Below are positions 10,545-19,162 of a DNA stretch of 51,091 bases, piece by piece. A model generated the notes under the pieces. The model was not told the DNA's origin and ran no database searches. It was given only the letters and a program-made list of their open reading frames with translations. The translations under genes and the position numbers were made by a program. Source of the DNA: Porticoccaceae bacterium (GTDB taxonomy: Bacteria; Pseudomonadota; Gammaproteobacteria; Pseudomonadales; Porticoccaceae). Within the stretch, counting starts at the first letter, position 1, and the number at the start of each line of letters is the position of its first letter. The stretch lies in assembly GCA_019090225.1 (NCBI GenBank), contig JAHRWI010000007.1, positions 1 through 51,091 on the forward strand, in the 5' to 3' direction.

Positions 10545-11404
10545 GCCAAAGTCTCATGGAGCCTAATACATTCACCAATGGGCGATATCAGTAAGTCGGT
10601 AATATCCAGTGCATTGGAACGGTGAACAATCGTATTAGTGGTCACCAGTTCGTCGAGCCCTGCACTCATTAATTGAGCGTCAATACCATCAGCAAAAATA
10701 CCGTGTACACCGGCACACTTTATCCCTTGAATGCCTTTTAAGCGCAGTGCCGAAATGCATTTTAAAATGGTCTGCCCGCTGGAGATCACATCATCAATAA
10801 TGACCGCTACATGATGATAAAACCGAGTTAAATCTGGCAAGGTGACCACGACATCCCGATCACCGTGTCGCGTCTTGCTGCCAATCACGAAAGGGTGCCC
10901 ACTGAGGGCTGCAATCTCTGCCAGCCACTGTTCACTTTCAGCATCTGGCCCAACCAATAGTAGATTAGTCTGCCCTTTTAGCCAATCCGCTAGCAAGGGC
11001 GCGCCCTGGACAACTCGAGTGGGGACAGAATAGATTTCATTCAGGGAGTGATAACGGTGCAAATGCGGATCAACCGTCACCAACCAGTCAATTTGCGCCG
11101 ATAACAGCCGGGCAAAAATACGTGAGGTAAGCGCCTCCCCTTCAATAAAACGTCGATCCTGTCGCATATAACTTAAATAGGGCGCGACCAGACCCACCGA
11201 AGCAGCGCCAAATTCACGCAGGGTTGCCAGTAAAAACACCAAAGGTAAGTACTTGTCATCCGGGTGAGATAAGTCAGCGAGTACGACGCAGTGTCTATTT
11301 TGAACAGGCGTATCGATACGTAAATAGGTTTCGCCGTCAGGGAACAAACGGCTATGAGTCTTGCCCTGCTCAAAGGCCATTTTTTCGCACAAAGAGAGCG
11401 CCAA
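10541..11404 (-). CDS. ribose-phosphate pyrophosphokinase family protein (copy 1)
   Basis: YLSYMRQDRRF, VTVDPHLHRYHSL, PRPP loop IIDDVISSGQTI; 4-nt overlap with the downstream MBL gene. Confidence 0.9.
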   Translation of the reverse strand: MALSLCEKMAFEQGKTHSRLFPDGETYLRIDTPVQNRHCVVLADLSHPDDKYLPLVFLLATLREFGAASVGLVAPYLSYMRQDRRFIEGEALTSRIFARLLSAQIDWLVTVDPHLHRYHSLNEIYSVPTRVVQGAPLLADWLKGQTNLLLVGPDAESEQWLAEIAALSGHPFVIGSKTRHGDRDVVVTLPDLTRFYHHVAVIIDDVISSGQTILKCISALRLKGIQGIKCAGVHGIFADGIDAQLMSAGLDELVTTNTIVHRSNALDITDLLISPIGECIRLHETLA

Positions 11405-11454
11405 GGGGTGGGACTCCAGCGAAAAAACAATCGGTCCATTCGCCGATACAGTAT

Positions 11455-12984
11455 TCAGCCGTCCTCTCCTGTTACAAATATATCAGGATTATCCCGGTAA
11501 TAATTTAAGGCATAGTCCTGCTCACCAATGCTCTCAGTGTAAAGCGTAAACACCTCGTCGCCAGTGACAAGGTGGCTGCCTACATTGACATGCAAGCGTA
11601 GGCCTGCGGCAGGGTCAGAAGGGGCACCGGCAAGTTTTGCCAGACGCGCTAATTTTCGGTTATCTATCGACGCGATAATACCCTTCCTGTCACTTGTTTG
11701 AGTCTTATGGTATCTAGCCTGCGGCAAGGTTTTCATGCCACCTTGAGCCTGTAGCAGGCGTTCAAATTGCTGCCACGCCGCACCGCTCTCAAGTATTCCC
11801 CTGGCTTTATCGGTAGCCTTATCCAGGCCACCCCCTTGCGCAAAGTCGAAAAGATGCGCCGACAGCATCAAAGCACGGCGGCGTAAGTCCTGTGGCGCGC
11901 CCGGCTCCTGCCTTAGCACCGCTAAGATATCCCTAGCTTCTTCCACCGGACCAATTCCAGCGCCAATAGGACAGCTGCCATCGGTGATGATGCATCTCAC
12001 CTGAATCCCGCATGCCTTGCCTACCTGAACAAACAGCCCCGCCAGATATTCAGCATCGGCCTTGCTGCGCACCTTGGCCGTAGGCCCAACCGGAATGTCG
12101 ACAATCACGTGGGTGGATCCGGCGGCGATTTTTTTTGATAACACCGAAGCAATGAGCTGGCCTTCACCATCCAGATTTAAAGCGCGCTCAATGCGGATCA
12201 ATAAATCGTCCGCAGGACTCAAATTCACTGCCCCACCCCACGCCAGGCAAGCTCCCGTTTCACTGACAACTCGTTGAATATCTTTGACCGGCAGATTGAC
12301 CTCGGTAAGGGTCTCCATGGTATCTGCGGTGCCGGCAGGGGAAGTAATAGCCCGAGAAGATGTTTTTGGAATTATCAGACCAGCCGCGCTGACAATGGCC
12401 ACAACCAAGGGTGTAGTACGGTTACCAGGTAGACCACCGATGCAGTGTTTATCAAACACTCTATCGCTGTTTGCCCAGCTCAAACGCTTCCCTGCGGCTA
12501 CCATAGCCTGAGTAAGACCAATAATTTCATCGAGGCCAAGACGCCGCCCGGCACAAACACTAAGAAAACTACCAATCTCTACATCACTGTACCGGTGCTC
12601 ACTTATGTCAGTAATAATAGATTGAATCTCACTGTCGCTCAGTGTGTGGCCGTAAACTTTTTTACGCACCGCACTGAACGACACCACCACAGGCGCATGA
12701 TTAACAAATACCCGATCTCCATCGGCTACCTCCAGGCGCTTAATGCCAATGCGTGACAGGCCAACATGATCAGACGGCAAGGTGGCGTTATCGACAATAT
12801 TCAGCGTCGCAACAAGCTGTTTACCGTTAACTTTTAGCTGAACGCGAGAACTGGCATTGAAGCCTTCGGCGCGGCAGACGTGGGAATCTTCGCGCATATA
12901 AACGAGTGGCTCCTGATGGGTATCTATACCCATATCGACTACTGTGAGAGCATGGGTTCTTACAATTTCTGGTTTTTCGTTCAA
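11455..12984 (-). CDS. thymidine phosphorylase/AMP phosphorylase family protein (long form with N-terminal extension)
   Basis: ~509 aa; ISDIGSFLSVCAGRRLGLDEIIGLTQAMVAAG-like block, DKHCIGGLPGNRTTPLVVAIVSAAG, KTSSRAITSPAGTADTMETL. Confidence 0.92.
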   Translation of the reverse strand: MNEKPEIVRTHALTVVDMGIDTHQEPLVYMREDSHVCRAEGFNASSRVQLKVNGKQLVATLNIVDNATLPSDHVGLSRIGIKRLEVADGDRVFVNHAPVVVSFSAVRKKVYGHTLSDSEIQSIITDISEHRYSDVEIGSFLSVCAGRRLGLDEIIGLTQAMVAAGKRLSWANSDRVFDKHCIGGLPGNRTTPLVVAIVSAAGLIIPKTSSRAITSPAGTADTMETLTEVNLPVKDIQRVVSETGACLAWGGAVNLSPADDLLIRIERALNLDGEGQLIASVLSKKIAAGSTHVIVDIPVGPTAKVRSKADAEYLAGLFVQVGKACGIQVRCIITDGSCPIGAGIGPVEEARDILAVLRQEPGAPQDLRRRALMLSAHLFDFAQGGGLDKATDKARGILESGAAWQQFERLLQAQGGMKTLPQARYHKTQTSDRKGIIASIDNRKLARLAKLAGAPSDPAAGLRLHVNVGSHLVTGDEVFTLYTESIGEQDYALNYYRDNPDIFVTGEDG

Positions 12985-13449
12985 GTTAACGATTGCCCCC
13001 TGCCAAGGGCATTAATTTATACCGGCTCCACGTTTCGCCACTGGGGTTACCCCCCACATTCTCATCAATAATTCGGTAATAATTCTCTTTGAAATACGCT
13101 GTCCAGTCAGGATTGACCTTGACGCTAAAGCTAGTCGACATTAAATCGATCCTTTCATTGAGACTCGCGACATGTTGCGAACCAGATTCAACACATGCGA
13201 GTTCTCATCGCAGAGTACTTCGCCTGGCTCTACGGGTTTCATCTAAGATACCGCGAGATTAAGGGTTAGAGTCTCCAATAAGAAGCCGTTGTAAGTTGTG
13301 AATTTATCGCTTTTAAGTATAACAAATTCCGTTCCCAACATGCGCTCCTGCTGAAGTGCCGAGACCGGGTCACAGCTTCACTTACCCACCACCACAGCCG
13401 CTGAAATTTCTGTCAGTACGTACCTGTTGTGACCGACAGGCTTATCCTA

Positions 13450-13463
13450 TTGACGATGGTCAC
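13450..13463. promoter_or_regulatory. candidate FNR/ANR-like box TTGAC-GATG-GTCAC
   Basis: 9/10 match to TTGAY-N4-RTCAA; a TATGCT -10-like element at 13486-13491 lies at the spacing expected for a class II site (centre about -41.5). Confidence 0.5.
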
Positions 13464-13519
13464 AAGGATAAACCTTGAATCAAGCTATGCTGCAAGCGAG
13501 TAAAGGATAAGGATCAACC

Positions 13520-14170
13520 ATGAAACTCCCACTTACAAATCGCGCTGTCGCCGGTCGAGCACTGGCTGACGCACTGGCTGCTTATCGCGACCAGAAGAAC
13601 ATACTAGTACTTGCTCTACCGCGGGGTGGCGTACCGGTAGCCTATGAGGTAGCCAGCGCACTTGGCGCTCCGCTGGATCTTGTCCTGGTCCGCAAGCTGG
13701 GAGCACCCGGCCAAAGAGAATTAGCCATGGGTGCAATCGCCAGTGATGGGACGAAAGTACTGAACAGGGAAATTATCAAGTCACTGCAAATTACCAATGA
13801 GGACATTGAAAGGGTTCAGCGTGAAGAGGAACAGGAATTGGCACGGCGGGAGCAAATCTATAGAGGGGATCAAGTACGTCCGGAAATCCAGGGTAAGACC
13901 ATTATTCTGGTTGATGATGGCGTGGCCACAGGCGCGACTATGCGAGCCGCCGTGTCATTGCTACGCACACAAAACCCAGGTCGGATTGTCATTGCCCTCC
14001 CGGTCGCACCAGCCGAAATTATAGCCTTGTTGCGCCGTGAAGCAGACGAGGTCATCTGCCTGTACTGCCCTGAGCCATTTTTGGCTATCGGTTATTGGTA
14101 CCAGGATTTTACTCAGGTTTCCGACCATGAAGTGCGCGATATACTCGCACGAGCCAGACAAGCTTCCTGA
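13520..14170 (+). CDS. phosphoribosyltransferase family protein
   Basis: LALPRGGVPVAYEVA and PRPP loop IILVDDGVATGATMRAAV. Confidence 0.93.
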   Translation: MKLPLTNRAVAGRALADALAAYRDQKNILVLALPRGGVPVAYEVASALGAPLDLVLVRKLGAPGQRELAMGAIASDGTKVLNREIIKSLQITNEDIERVQREEEQELARREQIYRGDQVRPEIQGKTIILVDDGVATGATMRAAVSLLRTQNPGRIVIALPVAPAEIIALLRREADEVICLYCPEPFLAIGYWYQDFTQVSDHEVRDILARARQAS

Positions 14171-14272
14171 TAGCTTTCCATATTGCAGACAGACGGCATT
14201 GCAGACATACACCAAATAAAACTGAACAAGCGAATAAATCGTGACAGGCGGCCACGGTGGAGGCAAGTAAAT

Positions 14273-14926
14273 ATGCAAGGCCATTCTCACACCGACCAGG
14301 TGATCATCGAAACAAAAAACGCACAATTAGCTGGCATGCTTACCCTACCGAAACAAGCTATGGGTATTGTCTTGTTCGCCCATGGCAGTGGCAGTAGCCG
14401 CTTCAGCCCGCGCAACCAATTTGTTGCTGAAAGGCTCAACGAAGGCGGCCTGGCTACCTTGCTTTTTGACCTCCTGACGGCACAAGAAAATCTTATCGAC
14501 GAACAGACAAGGGCTTTGCGCTTCGATATCGAGCTATTGAGTCAACGTCTAATCGGTGCCATTGACTGGGTGGGATCACAGCACCAAACTCAAGCTTTGC
14601 CAATCGGCCTGTTTGGCGCAAGCACGGGCTCTGCCGCTGCGCTGAACGCCGCAGCTCAACGGCAGAGCACCGTTGAAGCGGTCGTATCCCGTGGAGGGCG
14701 ACCTGACCTGGCGTCAGAATTATCCCGAGTGAAAGCGCCGACCCTGTTGATCGTCGGTGAGCTGGATGGCCAGGTAATTAAAATGAATGAAGACGCTGCT
14801 AGCCAATTGTCGGCAGAACACCTGATTAAGATTATTCCCGGGGCGAGTCATTTGTTCGAAGAAAGCGGCACACTGGAGGCCGTGGCAGCTATCGCCTGCG
14901 ACTGGTTCCGGAAATACCTTGGCTGA
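14273..14926 (+). CDS. alpha/beta hydrolase (dienelactone hydrolase-like)
   Basis: FAHGSGSSRFSPRNQFVAERL, GLFGASTGSAAAL nucleophile elbow, IPGASHLFEE; GGAGG RBS before ATG at 14273 (ORF track starts at 14183). Confidence 0.9.
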   Translation: MQGHSHTDQVIIETKNAQLAGMLTLPKQAMGIVLFAHGSGSSRFSPRNQFVAERLNEGGLATLLFDLLTAQENLIDEQTRALRFDIELLSQRLIGAIDWVGSQHQTQALPIGLFGASTGSAAALNAAAQRQSTVEAVVSRGGRPDLASELSRVKAPTLLIVGELDGQVIKMNEDAASQLSAEHLIKIIPGASHLFEESGTLEAVAAIACDWFRKYLG

Positions 14927-14992
14927 TAACTCCGGAAGCAGTCGGCTCTTAATGACAACTCAACACATTCACTCAATAGCCTGAGATAAATT

Positions 14993-15970
14993 ATGAAGCT
15001 AAGTGTCTTCGCGCTAAACACCAGTAGGGATATCGGCGAGCAAGTAGCCAGAGCACTTGAAGTAAAGCTCGGGCTCCACGAAGAGCGCGAATTTGAAGAT
15101 GGTGAGCACAAATCCCGGCCTCTGGAAAACGTGCGCGGACGGGATGTTTTCGTTATTCAATCCCTGTACGGAGATGACCTGCACAGCGTTAACGACAAGT
15201 TGATTCGCCTGCTGTTTTTCCTCGGTGCCTTACGTGACGCTTCCGCTGGCCGCGTCACCGCAGTACTGCCCTACCTTTGTTACGCTCGCAAGGACCAGAA
15301 ATCCAAACCAAGGGATCCAGTCGCCACACGCTACCTTGCCAGCATGTTCGAGGCGATGGGCGTCAATCGCGTTCTGACCCTGGACGTACACAACCTGGCG
15401 GCGTACCAAAATGCTTTTCGAATCTGCACCGATCACCTTGAAGCAAAATCGCTATTTGCAAACTATTTCGTCGACATCACGGACGACGCTGATCTGGTTA
15501 TCATGTCACCTGATATTGGCGGCGTTAAACGGGCAGAAGCGCTTCGACTGGCCATGGAAAAACATCTCAACCGGCCAGTGGCTAGCGCCTTTGTGGAAAA
15601 GCATCGCAGTGCCGGTGTGCTGTCCGGGGGCGCTCTGGTAGGCGAAGTATCCGGTAAATTCGTGATCATCATCGATGACTTAATCAGCAGCGGCACCACG
15701 ATTGTGCGAGCGGCACAGGCATGTCGAGCAGCCGGCGCAATGAAAGTTTACTGTGCTGCCTCCCACGGCGCTTTTGCCGAAGGGGCAGACACCGTTCTGG
15801 CGGACTCGGCACTGGACAAGCTGGTCATCACGGACAGCATTCCCGCCTCCCGCATAAGCTCCAGCGCCGTTCGCGCCAAATTAGTGACCCTGGAGTCTGC
15901 CCCCCTGTTTGCTGAAGCCATCAGGTGCATCCATACGGATGGCTCGCTAGTCGATCTTCTGGAAACATAG
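14993..15970 (+). CDS. ribose-phosphate pyrophosphokinase family protein (copy 2)
   Basis: [48 protein letters not shown]. Confidence 0.93.
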   Translation: MKLSVFALNTSRDIGEQVARALEVKLGLHEEREFEDGEHKSRPLENVRGRDVFVIQSLYGDDLHSVNDKLIRLLFFLGALRDASAGRVTAVLPYLCYARKDQKSKPRDPVATRYLASMFEAMGVNRVLTLDVHNLAAYQNAFRICTDHLEAKSLFANYFVDITDDADLVIMSPDIGGVKRAEALRLAMEKHLNRPVASAFVEKHRSAGVLSGGALVGEVSGKFVIIIDDLISSGTTIVRAAQACRAAGAMKVYCAASHGAFAEGADTVLADSALDKLVITDSIPASRISSSAVRAKLVTLESAPLFAEAIRCIHTDGSLVDLLET

Positions 15971-16012
15971 GGCCCTCAAAATAACCTTGTGCTCGCTCAG
16001 GATTCCCTGGTC

Positions 16013-17032
16013 TCAGAATTCTCTGATATAGGCCTCGGCCAGATTGAGATAAGTTTTTGCCTGCTGAATCCAGGAGGGATGCTCCACAGCAGGATAATCC
16101 AGAATATGCCAAGCCGACAATTTGCCGCGCACTACCGCCCGATGGGCCTTGTAAAAAGCGATCAAGGCTGAAGGCGGTGTGTCCTCAGTACTTGTCGTAT
16201 AAGCCTCAAACATTACCTCACCGATAAATTCCGCGCCAGCCCGTTCGCATTCCATGGCCAGGAAAGCCAGCTCATCGACACAATCCAGCACCCTTAATTC
16301 AGGATCAAATTCCAGGCAATCTATAAATACCGGCTGGCGTAACAGGCAAACATGCTCCGGACGCAAATCACCATGGGCTTCGACAACGCGTTGCGCGCCC
16401 ACACGAGCATCGAACAACGGTGCCTGGTCTTTCACAAAGCCCGACAGTGCAGTGCTAAGTCTCTTTAACTGCTCTTCTGGTAAGCCATAAATTCGATCTC
16501 GCAAGACTTGAAAGTTGGCCTCAATATCCACGATAAAACGTTGTCGATATGCCTGTGCGGTAATCTTGACAGGCTTAGCGCTACCATAGAAGCCAATAAG
16601 AACTGCCATAAAGCGCCGGATGTCATCGGTACTGACTGCAGCCTCTTTAATGGCACGATTTAGCATCAATTCATCAGGCAATCGACGCATTTTTTCCAGC
16701 CATTCTACCGCTGCTCCATCTCCAGCAATGTGTAACGAACCCTGAGTATCCAGAGTTAACGGGACAACACCCAAACAAACATCTTTTGCCAGACGCTTGT
16801 TCAAACGAAAAGATTCTTCGCAATAGTGCCTGCGCCTATCCAGGGATCTGAAATCCAGGAAGCTCAGTTGTATCGGTTTCTTTAATTTATAAACGAAGTC
16901 ATCCGTCAGGAACACGCAGGACATGTGGGTGCTTATGATATCGACGTTTGTCGTCGGCTCCGGGTAACTACCCGCCTGACTGAGAAATTGGACCTTGGTC
17001 TCAAGATCGATAACAGAAGACTCCAAACGCAC
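16013..17032 (-). CDS. COG2187-type aminoglycoside phosphotransferase-like kinase
   Basis: THMSCVFLTDDFVYKLKKPIQLSFLDFRSLDRRRHYCEESFRLNKRL; VEAHGDLRPEHVCL and IDCLEFDPELRVLDCVDELAFLAMECE. Confidence 0.9.
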   Translation of the reverse strand: MRLESSVIDLETKVQFLSQAGSYPEPTTNVDIISTHMSCVFLTDDFVYKLKKPIQLSFLDFRSLDRRRHYCEESFRLNKRLAKDVCLGVVPLTLDTQGSLHIAGDGAAVEWLEKMRRLPDELMLNRAIKEAAVSTDDIRRFMAVLIGFYGSAKPVKITAQAYRQRFIVDIEANFQVLRDRIYGLPEEQLKRLSTALSGFVKDQAPLFDARVGAQRVVEAHGDLRPEHVCLLRQPVFIDCLEFDPELRVLDCVDELAFLAMECERAGAEFIGEVMFEAYTTSTEDTPPSALIAFYKAHRAVVRGKLSAWHILDYPAVEHPSWIQQAKTYLNLAEAYIREF

Positions 17033-17337
17033 TATCTCCTAAGCCTTACTTTTGCTGAGTCTGGCCATCAGTTAAAGAGGGAATTAACAGCGATGGAGGT
17101 GATCCTTCAGGCTGAGCTAAGAGACTGATAATTTGACTTTCTACCTGGGCTTCCTGCTCCAACAGCGCCTTAACCGGGCGCATAGCGTGCCTATGCCGAT
17201 CGGGATCGTTGCCTTTTTTATCCTCAGACGCGGCCAACTTTATCCTCAGGTGCGGGCGGTCAACTGCAGCTCACAAAGACCAAACATTAGCTCCCAGAAT
17301 AACCCTTTCACTAAACCATCTGCGCGAGCATTAAGAA

Positions 17338-17781
17338 TCAACTGAATAGCTTGTCGTGCACCTGTCGCCGGATTTCCTCGGTTGACGCTTTCACCAAGTT
17401 CTTATCGATTTCGGCGACGACGCAGTGCCTGGTGGATACGGTGATATTTTGCCGAATCACCCCCAGAAAATGTGGGCTCGCACAAAGTACCAGCTCTTTA
17501 TACTGGCCCTGCAAGCGACCATCTTCAAGCGTATCGCAGAGTGTTTTGGCAAAATTCAGGGTCTCACTGTCTTTTTTGCTCCCCTTTGAAGTGAGTCCGT
17601 GCTGCCCTCCGCCTTTGCCATCAAAACCCTTACCCGGCAGATCCGATGTCAAGTCCTGCTCGTGCTGCCGTGCGGCAGTATTTGAAAAGCACTGAACTTC
17701 CTCCAGATCCGCCGTATGTGTCGCCATTGTGTAGATAGTCGCACGACTGCTTTCGCCCGTTAATATCCAGATATTATTCAT
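17338..17781 (-). CDS. host attachment family protein (PF10116-like)
   Basis: MNNIWILTGESSRATIYT... KDSETLNFAKTLCDTL... LVLCASPHFLGVIR; start taken at MNNIW. Confidence 0.85.
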   Translation of the reverse strand: MNNIWILTGESSRATIYTMATHTADLEEVQCFSNTAARQHEQDLTSDLPGKGFDGKGGGQHGLTSKGSKKDSETLNFAKTLCDTLEDGRLQGQYKELVLCASPHFLGVIRQNITVSTRHCVVAEIDKNLVKASTEEIRRQVHDKLFS

Positions 17782-18154
17782 ACACCCCCCCCTTGAACGC
17801 CCAGAAACGCCCGGCTCTATACCCATCCAATCTGCATAAACCTTGAGCATTGCTTGCCAGTAGTTTCACCTTACAAGTGCTACAACATATCTTTTATGAT
17901 GTAGCACAATTGTTCTGATATTGCAGATGTAAACATTCACCCTGAAGGTTATTCGACGTGGTTTCTAGAGTGGTGATCGTCTGCCGACATAGGCCACCTA
18001 CGCCCTGAGGGCACAATTTTTTTGGATGTGCCCTGACTGGTGAAGTCTTCACTAAGCCGATTTCACTCACCGATATAGCAATCACTGGCCAGTGAATGAG
18101 ATTACTGTAAGTAAAAATCACGCGCGCTAAGCCCTGTGCTCGGTATAGATCCGC

Positions 18155-19162
18155 CTAGTCGACTTCGGCGATTAACCAGCTATCCAGCACCGCCAGGTAA
18201 TTGGCATGCTCATAAGCCACGGGGTTTATGGCGTGGTGCTGACAAACGCTGCCCTTCATCTGCTCAATAGAGACATACTCGCGCTCTTCCATCCAGTCTT
18301 GCATGTCCCGGAGGATTGTACCCAGGGCGCCTACGCCCTGTTTGAGTAGTACACTGCACAGGCAAACCGCATCGGCCCCGGCAAGGATTGCCTTGATAAC
18401 ATCTTCGGCGCGATGGAAACCGCCTGTCGCGGCCAGATCCACGCCAACCTGGCCATAGAGTAAGGCCAGCCAGCGGATTCTTTCCAGGGATTCGCTGGAG
18501 CTTGAAAGATAGACAACGGGCTTGACCTGTAAACCTTCCAGGTCGATATCCGGCTGATAGAAACGATTAAATAATGACACACCATCGGCGCCATTCTGTT
18601 GCAATCGCGAGATGACATGGCCCACCGAGGAAAAATGCGTCGATATTTTTACGCCTATAGGCAGCGCAGTGTGCGCCCTGACCTTTTCGAGGACTTCTAT
18701 ATACCGATTTTCGACCTCGGCCCCCGACTGCCGCAGATCAGCGGCCACATAATAGACATTGAGTTCCAGAGCATCGCAGCCCGCCTGCTCAATGTCCCTT
18801 GCGTAATCGAGCCAGCCAGTAGCAGAGATACCATTTAAACTGCCTATTACCGGAATAGACAATGATTGTTTCAGTTGTACTACTTTTTCCAGATACTCAT
18901 CGAGATGACTCTGATACTGCACCGGCTCGGGCAAAAAACTGTCCGCCTCGCCAGTACCAATGTCCTGAAAATCCAGCAGTCGATGTATCTGCTCCTGATC
19001 CGCCTGCAGAGATTCTTCAAATAAAGAGGGCATCACAATCGCTGCCGCACCCTCATCTTCCAGACGTTTGGCCATATCAACATTCCCCGTCAATGGGGAG
19101 GAAGAAGCCACCAGTGGATTGGCCAGGGCTAAACCGAGGTAGGATGTACGGAGATCAATCAT
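18155..19162 (-). CDS. dihydroorotate dehydrogenase-like FMN protein
   Basis: MIDLRTSYLGLALANPLVASSSPLTGNVD; ALELNVYY; GVDLAATGGFH; directly downstream of and overlapping nifJ. Confidence 0.9.
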   Translation of the reverse strand: MIDLRTSYLGLALANPLVASSSPLTGNVDMAKRLEDEGAAAIVMPSLFEESLQADQEQIHRLLDFQDIGTGEADSFLPEPVQYQSHLDEYLEKVVQLKQSLSIPVIGSLNGISATGWLDYARDIEQAGCDALELNVYYVAADLRQSGAEVENRYIEVLEKVRAHTALPIGVKISTHFSSVGHVISRLQQNGADGVSLFNRFYQPDIDLEGLQVKPVVYLSSSSESLERIRWLALLYGQVGVDLAATGGFHRAEDVIKAILAGADAVCLCSVLLKQGVGALGTILRDMQDWMEEREYVSIEQMKGSVCQHHAINPVAYEHANYLAVLDSWLIAEVD

